A model generated the notes under the pieces. That model ran no database searches. It saw only the letters and a list, made by a program, of their open reading frames with translations, and was not told where the DNA came from. From Gammaproteobacteria bacterium (lineage in GTDB: Bacteria; Pseudomonadota; Gammaproteobacteria; S012-40), in the NCBI GenBank assembly GCA_029881255.1, contig JAOUMY010000008.1, positions 62,001-126,000 of the forward strand: 64,000 nucleotides of DNA, written 5' to 3'. Within the stretch, counting starts at the first letter, position 1. Every line of letters starts with the position of its first letter. A program made the translations under genes and the position numbers. Below, piece after piece: positions 36,535 through 44,900 of this stretch.

Positions 36535-36640
36535 GCAGGAATCAGCTTGTGTTTACGAAACCGTCGGCCGCATGGACGCGGCCGTCGAGCGCACACGGAC
36601 GTGTTCACAGCGAGTTTCGTAAATACAAGCTGATTCCTGC
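36535..36640. repeat. 106-bp inverted-repeat element with internal hairpins
   Basis: Arms at 36535-36561 and 36614-36640 are 27 bases each and complementary except for one position. Between them lie two further hairpins: CGGCCGC / GCGGCCG with a six-base loop, and ACACG / CGTGT with a two-base loop. The whole could fold as a cruciform with two inner stems. There is no open reading frame of note. It sits in the asnS-glnS gap, so it could also end glnS transcription. The GC-rich core resembles interspersed repeats I recall from marine gammaproteobacteria, which is memory and not a search. Confidence 0.75.
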
Positions 36641-36660
36641 TCGGAGCTAAAACAAGCAAA

Positions 36661-38349
36661 CTATTTCCCCTCGGTCTTCGCCCAACTATCCCGCAACGTG
36701 ACCGTACGATTAAACACCGGCTTGTTTCCCGCCTGATGCATAGGATCCAGCACGAAATATCCTTCACGCTCAAACTGAAACGCATCTCCCGGCTGACACT
36801 CGCCGAGACACTGCTCCACAAAGCACTGTGTCAACGTGCGCAATGAATCCGGATTGATATGCACTTTCCAGTCCTCGACTGTCTTATCCGCATCCGGTGT
36901 CGGATGCGAAAACAATCTATCGTAAAGGCGCACCTCCGCCTCAACACTGTGTCGTACCGATACCCAGTGAACGACGCCCTTCACTTTGCGTCCCTCGGGA
37001 TTCTTGCCCAATGTATCCGGGTCATAGGAACAACGTAGCTCTATCACATTGCCGTGACCATCCTTGATGATCTCGTCACAGCGAATAACATAACCGCCTC
37101 GTAGTCGCACCTCGCCGCCAGGGATGAGACGTTTGAAGCCCTTTGGTGGCACCTCCTCGAAATCGGTCTGATCGATATAGATTTCCTTGCAGAAAGGAAT
37201 CTCGCGACGCCCCATCTCCTCCTTCTGAGGGTGATTGGCAACTGACAACATTTCCACCTGCTCTTCAGGGTAATTCGTAATAACGACTTTGAGTGGATGC
37301 AAGACTGCCATACGACGCGGGGCATTTTCATTCAAATCATCACGGATACAGGCCTCCAGCATCCCCATCTCGACAACATTGTCGGCGCGGGTCACACCGA
37401 TGCGATAGCAAAATTCACGCACCGCCCAGGGGGTATAACCGCGACGTCTCAGACCTGCGATGGTCGGCATGCGCGGATCATCCCAGCCTTCCACATGGCC
37501 ATCCGATACCAATTGCGTCAATTTCCGCTTACTGGTAACCGTGTATTCCAGTGTCAGGCGAGAGAACTCAATCTGCTGCGGTCGTGCGGGTGTCTCGAGC
37601 TCTTCGAGAAACCAGTTATACAGTGGACGATGATCCTCAAACTCCAGGGTGCATAACGAATGGGTGATGTTTTCCAAGGCGTCGGAAATACAGTGGGTGT
37701 AGTCATACATCGGATAGATACACCACTCGGAACCGGTTTGATGATGGATGACCCCATGACGTATGCGATATAGGGTTGGATCACGCATATTGATATTGGG
37801 CGAGGCCATGTCGATCTTGGCGCGCAACACCTTTTCGCCGTCCTGGAAATCGCCACCGCGCATACGACGGAACAAATCCAGATTTTCATCCACCGAGCGA
37901 TCACGATACGGGCTGTTCTTGCCTGCCTCGGTCAGCGTACCGCGGTATTCGCGGATTTGCTCGGCGTTGAGGTCACAGACATAGGCCTTGCCCTTTTTTA
38001 TCAACTGTTCTGCATAGGAGTACAATTTCTCGAAGTAATCCGAGGCGAAGTACAGTCGATCATCCCAGCTATAGCCCAGCCACTTGACGTCCTTCTGGAT
38101 AGCCTCGACAAATTCGAGATTCTCTTTGTGTGGATTGGTGTCGTCGAAGCGCAGGTTGCACGTTCCCTGGTAATCCTCGGCAACACCAAAGTTGAGCACG
38201 ATGGACTTGGCGTGCCCGACATGCAGATATCCGTTGGGCTCGGGAGGGAAACGCGTCGCTACCCGCCCCCCGTGTTTACCGTTGGCATTGTCCTCATCGA
38301 TGATGTGGCGGATGAAATTTGAGGGTTTCTTGAGGTCTGCGTCGCTCAT
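36661..38349 (-). CDS. glnS: Glutaminyl-tRNA synthetase
   Basis: GlnRS charges tRNA-Gln directly, as in other gammaproteobacteria. The class I signatures are [15 protein letters not shown] near residue 33 and the KMSKS-type VTSKRKL near 270. [16 protein letters not shown] and the anticodon-binding beta-barrels in the C-terminal 200 residues complete it. The 562-residue length matches the family. An ATG at 38349 gives [16 protein letters not shown], the common N-terminus. Confidence 0.98.
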   Translation of the reverse strand: MSDADLKKPSNFIRHIIDEDNANGKHGGRVATRFPPEPNGYLHVGHAKSIVLNFGVAEDYQGTCNLRFDDTNPHKENLEFVEAIQKDVKWLGYSWDDRLYFASDYFEKLYSYAEQLIKKGKAYVCDLNAEQIREYRGTLTEAGKNSPYRDRSVDENLDLFRRMRGGDFQDGEKVLRAKIDMASPNINMRDPTLYRIRHGVIHHQTGSEWCIYPMYDYTHCISDALENITHSLCTLEFEDHRPLYNWFLEELETPARPQQIEFSRLTLEYTVTSKRKLTQLVSDGHVEGWDDPRMPTIAGLRRRGYTPWAVREFCYRIGVTRADNVVEMGMLEACIRDDLNENAPRRMAVLHPLKVVITNYPEEQVEMLSVANHPQKEEMGRREIPFCKEIYIDQTDFEEVPPKGFKRLIPGGEVRLRGGYVIRCDEIIKDGHGNVIELRCSYDPDTLGKNPEGRKVKGVVHWVSVRHSVEAEVRLYDRLFSHPTPDADKTVEDWKVHINPDSLRTLTQCFVEQCLGECQPGDAFQFEREGYFVLDPMHQAGNKPVFNRTVTLRDSWAKTEGK

Positions 38350-38429
38350 ACCGGCTTTAATCCTGATCTCGGAGGTGATTGATAATGGGGCAGAATTATA
38401 TCAGCTTGTGCCCCTGAGACGACATAGCA

Positions 38430-38458
38430 AAAAATAGCCCGCTCCGAAGAGCGGGCTG
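38430..38458 (-). terminator. Strong Rho-independent terminator upstream of glnS
   Basis: On the minus strand AGCCCGCT pairs with AGCGGGCT around a six-base loop and is followed by ATTTTTT. It is well formed and lies upstream of glnS, so it must end a transcript that begins higher up in the gap: the candidate RNA at 38437-38712. Confidence 0.8.
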
Positions 38459-38712
38459 ACTCATCGCACTCCATCGCGATGATTGGGACACGGCTGCGAG
38501 CAGGAGGAACTTCGGAGGTGCTCGCGAAAGTGCCGGAGATCCGGGCAAGGGGAACTCCGAGGCCACCTGGCCGTATGGTATGCAAAGCCTGAACGGATCG
38601 GACGAGCTTCCTGACCTTATGGCCAGTTACCCTATCCTTGTATCAGGCGGAGTTACGATAAAGCCTGATCTAGCGAGTTTCAAATGGAGAAAAATGGTGA
38701 CGGACGAGAATT
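38437..38712 (-). ncRNA. Candidate structured small RNA upstream of glnS
   Basis: There is no protein gene from 38350 to 38806. The minus strand holds several hairpins: ATCAGGC/GCCTGAT, GCGAGCA/TGCTCGC with two CCTCC runs in its loop, CATCGC/GCGATG, and the final terminator. A possible promoter is TTGTGT (38748-38743), 18 bases, CAATAT (38724-38719), giving a transcript of roughly 275 bases. It does not match RNase P, tmRNA, 6S or SRP RNA as I know them. A GATACAAGGATAGG stretch near the 5' end resembles a CsrA-binding site. The class is unknown. Confidence 0.4.
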
Positions 38713-38755
38713 AGTCCATATTGGCAAGCAGTAATTAATATACACAAGACAGATC

Positions 38756-38784
38756 GTGACCCCGTATAGTTACTGGGGTCACGG
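38756..38784. repeat. REP-like palindrome next to the transposase
   Basis: CGTGACCCC (38756-38764) is exactly complementary to GGGGTCACG (38776-38784) around an 11-base loop. It lies 22 bases after the stop of the REP-associated transposase. No T-run follows on either strand, so a terminator is less likely than a REP-type element recognised by the transposase. Confidence 0.55.
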
Positions 38785-38806
38785 CTGTATTGGTGTTTTG
38801 TATGTA

Positions 38807-39505
38807 TTAACTGTAGGCGAGAATCTTTTTCGGCCGCCCTCTTTTTCGGTTGGCAACCGGCAGGCCATATACCTTGGCGATACTCAGTATAAATTCGGAA
38901 TTACCGGTCGCAGATTCTCTCGCAATCGCTGCGCGGATCAAATTCCACTCTTCTTTGTCTATGGGCGACAATAAATAGTGGTGGTAATTTCTCTGCTTTT
39001 CGTCTGCGGTATCTCCAAACTCATCAAAGCACTCACAGATATCCAGCCAACGATAACGATTCAAAAAGCGCTCCTGGTAACTGGACCACTTGTAGAGCTC
39101 GAAACCATCACATCCCTCCATTCTGTCGGGATGAAGCTCAATATAACGGCAACAAGCAACGAGATAACGCTTGGTTTCGATAGGGCTGGACTTATATCGC
39201 CCTTCCCATATTGTCCCCGTCTTCCCGTATTTTCGATTGATAAATCGCGTCTGACGACCTGCTAACCGTTTCATCATCAACGCGATCGCGTCAGGTTGAG
39301 AACCTGGATCGAGAATAAGATGGACGTGATTGTCAAACAGACAGAAGGCAAATACCTTCACATTGTGTTCGTACTTCAGAGACCGAAGATTCTCGATATA
39401 GTAAAGATAATCTTCATCGTCAAAAAATACCGATTCTCTGTTATGTCCACGTTGGACGATATGATGCGGATGATCTTTCACGATGACTCTGGCTTGTCTC
39501 GGCAT
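38807..39505 (-). CDS. REP-associated tyrosine transposase (RAYT, IS200-like)
   Basis: RAYTs are domesticated Y1 transposases that act on REP palindromes. The 232-residue protein has the family N-terminus MPRQARVIVKDHPHHIVQRG, the HUH metal-binding pair in FDNHVHLIL near residue 70, and the catalytic-Tyr helix region RYLVACCRYIELHP near 125. The C-terminal KRGRPKK is the usual basic tail. I use the ATG at 39505; an upstream start at 39529 adds eight residues. It looks intact. It may mobilise the adjacent palindrome. Confidence 0.93.
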   Translation of the reverse strand: MPRQARVIVKDHPHHIVQRGHNRESVFFDDEDYLYYIENLRSLKYEHNVKVFAFCLFDNHVHLILDPGSQPDAIALMMKRLAGRQTRFINRKYGKTGTIWEGRYKSSPIETKRYLVACCRYIELHPDRMEGCDGFELYKWSSYQERFLNRYRWLDICECFDEFGDTADEKQRNYHHYLLSPIDKEEWNLIRAAIARESATGNSEFILSIAKVYGLPVANRKRGRPKKILAYS

Positions 39506-39961
39506 ACTACAACCTCCGCTACTGCTCAAGCCTATTATTTTTCACACTACGAAAAAGAATAAGTGCACAAGTATAAGAAAACCTGATAGGCAAATCACCC
39601 GTTTTTGTGAATATATTCTGAACAATTTTTCATTGTCCGTCCCTATTTTGAATGCCCCCACATTGGGATATCCACCTATCTCTTTTAGGTTATAGACAAG
39701 AATCATTATGCCTACCTTTAGAAAACAGTCGGTAATTTAAACTCTGTCCAAAAATAGCGCCCGTTTATTCTAAAATTTATCTATGTCAATGAAATAGCGT
39801 TGATTTTTTTTTGCTAATTTGAAGGAATAAAATAGCGCTAAATTACGTCGCAATGAATCTTCTACGAATATAGAAACATGCTTTTACGCGGGCAAAAGCG
39901 CGTGAATAATGCTTGCGATCCAAGCCCGCCGATAAATACTTATAGCGATAGTTTGTATGCT
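39506..39961. other. AT-rich gap without a recognised gene
   Basis: This gap lies between the transposase start and the end of the cytochrome operon. It is AT-rich with several short T runs. A weak hairpin, GCTTTT/AAAAGC at 39880-39899, lies about 60 bases after the last operon gene and may end its transcript, although no T-run follows. No coding frame is convincing on either strand. Confidence 0.5.
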
Positions 39962-41989
39962 TCAAAACGCATAGCGATAAACAAGATTAAATACTGCTTG
40001 TTCAAAATTATTTTCCGGACGTTGACGATTCCTCTGCCACTCGTAGCCAAGTTCCAATTGATTCCATACAGTCTTCTGCCATTGATAATTGAACTTTATC
40101 ACTGGTCTCAGGATGTACGATTCTTCGCCGCTATGGCTCACACGCACGCTGGCGATAACATTTTGGTCGATCACGAAACTCGTAACTGGCTTCATACTGT
40201 AGCGAAAATTAAAACGATAGTTTGTGGAATTCCGTGAAATAGTATACCTAACGCCCAGATCAACTCCATCATTCCAAGGTTTGTATATTTGTCGCTTCGA
40301 TACAGACGCATACACGTCGGTATTAGCATCGCTATCCTTAACTTCTTTTTCGCCATCCCGATAACGATAGGAATAGATGGATCGAAAGACATCGAGTTTA
40401 ATACTAAGTTGACGGGGAAAAGCGTACTCCGCGCCGGCATTGTAATATTCGCTAATACTACTATAGAGTTCCGCTCTTCTTTTTATCTCATCAATCTCTA
40501 TGATTTCCTGCAATGTCGAAAACTCATCAACGCGAAATTCTCCTATCATCGCATTCTCTATCTCAAGCATCGGGCTACGACGCATTTCAGCCGTAAAATA
40601 TGTAGTTAGCTTATCGAAGAAACGATAGTTCCCCTGTATAGATATAAGATTGAGTTTTTCGAAATACACATCGTAGTCTAAGGCTTGACGTACAAATCCG
40701 TTTTGGTCACTAAACGCTATTTCCTCTCCCAATGCCGCTCTCCCGGTCACATTGTTATACCGTTGGTAAGCGCCATAAGGCTGTACCTGCCATCCATTAC
40801 GTCGATATATCAGGCTGGCAGTGTTTACATACTTCTCGTATTGTATTCTGTCCTTACTATCAAAGCGCACAGGAAATCCGCCAGCAACAGCCATCGCAAG
40901 ACGGGAACCCAGCGCATATTCCAGGTACGCGCCGTCGTACTTACCAAACATGCCGCCATAAAGTCCTCTGTGTCTTCCCCCTCCCGCTTTCAGACCGGTA
41001 CCACTATTACGATATTCGAAAAAAACATCATTAAACTCTACGCCTTCACCGGCGCGATTAACCAGGTCATAGCGTTGATCCACTGCCATATCGAAACGCC
41101 ACATTTTTCGCTTGTCTGTCATGCGAGAACCGAGATTGATGCCGGATAAAACCATTGCCTGCTCCAGTCCGTTGGCATCGAGTCCACGTCGATCGGTTAC
41201 CAGCATCATTTGATTTAACGCCCCATACACTTTTTTCTGTCCGGGCTTGTTCTGCTGGATCGGGTTCAAAGCTACGATAGGCGCTTTTACTTCTAATTGA
41301 TTATTCAACAGTCCTGAAAGCCTCTGTCGAACGCGAACTATATTTTCGTCTTTTGGATATTCATCTAAAAATCGACGATACAAGGACGCTGCCTGAGCCT
41401 GCTGGCCGTTACGCTCTCGTGCAACGCCCAGTTTTTCCAACGCAATGGCGCTGTTGGGAGATATCTCCGCTAAAACGCCTTCTAATAATTGAATAGCGTC
41501 GTCGTAGCGTTGTTTTTGCAATGCCCTGTCAGCAATTAACAACTTCATTTGATGTTTGTAATACTTATCCTTCGCGCTCATTGACGGTGAAGAGAACACC
41601 AACGTCACCACATTTCGCGTTAGCCCGTGGTGAACGCGCGTACGCAGCGGATTGACGAATTGCATATCAAGCGAAATCTTTCCCTTTTTTGTTTTTACGT
41701 CAAACGATTTAACAAGATTTTGTTTTTTCAATTCCTCTAGTACCAATTTCAGATTGGCATTGTCGCACTTTCGCCTTAGTTTGAAAGAAAGTGCGAGTCT
41801 TTCCTGAACACGATCTTCTATTTGATCATGAGCAATACTGATCTTACTCGCAAGTTCCAACTCCAACATACGAAGCGCGTCATTTCCGTATGTGTCGACT
41901 TGTTGAAAACACATATGGGAAGTGGCGTAGGTTCTGGGCGTAACACCAAAAACCAAGACTAGTGAAAATAGGAGGACAAATTTTTTCAT
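39962..41989 (-). CDS. TPR plus outer-membrane beta-barrel protein of the multihaem operon
   Basis: The 675-residue protein has a signal peptide (VLLFSLVLVFGVTPRTYA), an N-terminal domain with TPR-like repeats at about 150-240 (YDDAIQLLEGVLAEISP, then NGQQAQAASLYRRFLDEYP), and from about 250 on alternating amphipathic strands typical of an outer-membrane barrel. It ends VFNLVYRYAF, with the C-terminal Phe used by the BAM machinery. There is no haem motif. The ATG overlaps the stop of the 64-haem gene by one base, so the two are coupled. By analogy with MtrB-type porin-cytochrome conduits it could house or export the cytochrome, but the barrel part (about 430 residues) is shorter than MtrB and sequence similarity to it was not seen. 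Confidence 0.75.
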   Translation of the reverse strand: MKKFVLLFSLVLVFGVTPRTYATSHMCFQQVDTYGNDALRMLELELASKISIAHDQIEDRVQERLALSFKLRRKCDNANLKLVLEELKKQNLVKSFDVKTKKGKISLDMQFVNPLRTRVHHGLTRNVVTLVFSSPSMSAKDKYYKHQMKLLIADRALQKQRYDDAIQLLEGVLAEISPNSAIALEKLGVARERNGQQAQAASLYRRFLDEYPKDENIVRVRQRLSGLLNNQLEVKAPIVALNPIQQNKPGQKKVYGALNQMMLVTDRRGLDANGLEQAMVLSGINLGSRMTDKRKMWRFDMAVDQRYDLVNRAGEGVEFNDVFFEYRNSGTGLKAGGGRHRGLYGGMFGKYDGAYLEYALGSRLAMAVAGGFPVRFDSKDRIQYEKYVNTASLIYRRNGWQVQPYGAYQRYNNVTGRAALGEEIAFSDQNGFVRQALDYDVYFEKLNLISIQGNYRFFDKLTTYFTAEMRRSPMLEIENAMIGEFRVDEFSTLQEIIEIDEIKRRAELYSSISEYYNAGAEYAFPRQLSIKLDVFRSIYSYRYRDGEKEVKDSDANTDVYASVSKRQIYKPWNDGVDLGVRYTISRNSTNYRFNFRYSMKPVTSFVIDQNVIASVRVSHSGEESYILRPVIKFNYQWQKTVWNQLELGYEWQRNRQRPENNFEQAVFNLVYRYAF

Positions 41990-44900
41990 TACCAGTCCCT
42001 CGATGAAGACGAGTGTTTGCCGCTGCGTCTGGTTAGAATACGTGTGAACGTATTATCACTATAAAGATGACATGCACCGGAACAATCACGGAGCTCGCTT
42101 ACTGTGTAAAATATTGTTGTAGGTACTTGCGTCTTTTTGTGTTGCGTGACTTCATAATCACCTGCATGACAGCCAGCGCAGTCCGGCGCATAGGCTGGAG
42201 ATCGCCATGGAATGACTTCGCTATTACTGGTATGACACGCCACGCATAGACGCCCTGCATGCCCGCCAGGATAGTTTGTCGATTCATGGGTAAAGAGTTT
42301 TGTCGGTGTCCAGCCGGTAGTGCTATGACAACGATCGCAGGCCGCCGTGGTGACAAAGTGAGAAGTCGAGTACTTCACCGCATAGGTGCCATTATGGCAA
42401 GTTGCGCACGCGAGGCTGGTCTGTGAGTGATTAAACGTACTAGGCCTCCAGGCACTGCTTCGGTGACAAGCGCTACAATCCAATGTGGTAGGAATATGCG
42501 TGTTCGTTTTGCCGGTGGCAGTAGTTCCGTTATGACACGTCTGACAATCGCTGGTTATACCCACATGACTGAAGTTCACATTGGACCAGTTCACAGTATC
42601 GTGACAATCCCCACAGCTATCACTGCTTGCGATATGCGTCGGTCCCTTACCCTGAACGCTGACGTTATTATGACAAGTTACACAACTCACAGTCGCATCG
42701 GCATGATTAAAGGTCGCGTTTGTCCATAGAGGATAGGAGTGGCAGTGAGCACAGTCGTTGTTACTCGCAATATGCGTCGGTGTCTTACCAGTCGCATAAG
42801 TATTGTTGTGACAGGTAAAACAACTTGTCGTAATTGTGCTGTGATTGACAGTTGCCCCCAACCAACTTGAGGTCGAAGTATGACAGCTAGCACAGTTGTC
42901 ATCGCTAGGTATATGAGTAACAGGTTTTCCAGAACGAATGACATTATTGTGACAATTTGAGCAACCAACTGTTGCATCAGCATGACTAAAAACCGCGTTC
43001 GTCCAAACTGGATACGTATGACAGTGCGCACAATCGTTGTTGCTCACAATGTGATTGCTATTTTTACCCGTCGCGTAGGTCCCGTTGTGACAGGTGAAGC
43101 AAGTAGCTGTCAACACATCATGATTAACTGTTGCCCCGATCCAGGTGCTCGTTGAACGATGACAGGCTGAGCAATCGTCTCCGCTTGGAATATGTGACGG
43201 ACTCTTTCCCGGCTTTATGACATTGTTGTGACACTGTACGCAAGCAACAGTCGCCTCAGCATGGTCAAATCGCGCGCCAGTCCATAGCGGATAGGTGTGA
43301 CAGTGAGCACAGTCATTATTGCTGATAATGTGTGTCGCTGACTTTCCAGTGGCGTATGTGCTGTTGTGGCAGGTAAAACAGGTAACACTTAGCGTATCGT
43401 GATTCACGCGTGCCCCGAGCCAACTCGTCGTCACGGTATGACACGATACGCAATCATCACCACTTGGAATGTGAGTGGGCGTCTTACCCGAACGAATCAC
43501 ATTGTTGTGACACTGCACACAGGCAACAGTTGCCTCTGCATGATCAAATCGCGCGCCTGTCCACACCGGATAGCTATGGCAGTGGGCGCAATCGTTATTA
43601 CTGACTATGTGTATCGCGGGCTTGCCACTGGCAAAGCTGCCGTTATGACAGGTGTAGCAATTACTGGTCAAACTATCATGATTTACCCTCGCGCCAAGCC
43701 AGCTAGCTGTCGAAGTATGGCATGAGGCACAATCATCGCTACTTGGAATATGCGAAGCGCTCTTACCCGATCGAATCACATTGTTGTGGCACTGAATACA
43801 ACTCACAGTAGCGTCTGCATGATCGAAACGTGCATTTGTCCATAACGGATAGCCATGGCAATGCGCGCAATCGTTATTGCTGATGATGTGATTGGCGGAC
43901 TTGCCTGTTGCGCCTGTACCGTTGTGGCAATTGAAACATCCACTACTGATGGCATCATGGTTGACTGTAGCACCGATCCAGCTGGTTGTTGTATGGCAAC
44001 TGCTGCAATCGTCACTACTCAGTATATGATCGGTCCCCTTGCCCTGTCGTATTACATTATTGTGACATTGAGAACAGGCGACGGTTGCTTCACTGTGATC
44101 AAAACGTGCGCCAGTCCAGTTGGGATAGCTATGGCAATGGGCACAATCATTGTTAGTAATGATGTGTGTATTGGATTTTCCTGTCGCATAGGTATTGTTA
44201 TGACAGCTAAAACAGGCCATCGAGATGGTAGCATGATTCACCTGAGCACCGATCCAGCTAGACGTTGAACTGTGACAACTGCCACAGTCGTCACCACTCG
44301 GGATATGTGTAGCCGTCTTACCAGACATAATCGTATTGTTATGGCACTGCACACAGGCGACCGTCGCATCCACATGGTCAAATCTTGCATTCGTCCAATT
44401 CGGATAGCTATGACAATGTGCACAATCATTATTACTGACGATATGATTGTTCGGTTTGCCAGTGGCCTGCCCACCGTTGTGACAACGGAAACAATTCGTG
44501 CCAACCGTACTGTGATCGACGGCTGTTGCATTCCAGTTCGCCGTTGTATGACAAGTCGCGCAACTGTCACTACTCACAATATGATTGGCGGGTTTGCCTT
44601 GCACAATCGTATTGTTATGACATACCGAGCACTCGGCACTGGTTTCAGCATGATCGAATACCGCATTTGACCAGGCAGGATAACGATGACAGTGCGCACA
44701 ATCATTATTGCTAATTATATGGTTCGCTGTCTTTCCACCGGCTATAGCGCCGTTATGGCAGGTAAAACAGTTGTCGACAATAAGGCTATGATCGACCTGA
44801 ACCGGCGTCCAACTCGTCGTGTTATGACAGTTCTCACAACTACTACTGCTGGCGACATGATTTGTCGGCTTACCTTCCCGAATTGTGTTGTCGTGACACT

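Noticed and set aside
36459-36821. 120-residue open frame on the minus strand at the end of glnS
   Set aside because: It overlaps the glnS end and the inverted repeat; its Cys- and Arg-rich sequence comes from the palindrome.
38346-38585. 79-residue open frame on the minus strand upstream of glnS
   Set aside because: It runs across the terminator hairpin and has no ribosome site. The RNA reading explains the structure better.
38430-38720. RNase P, tmRNA, 6S or SRP RNA
   Set aside because: Their conserved cores were looked for on both strands and not found.
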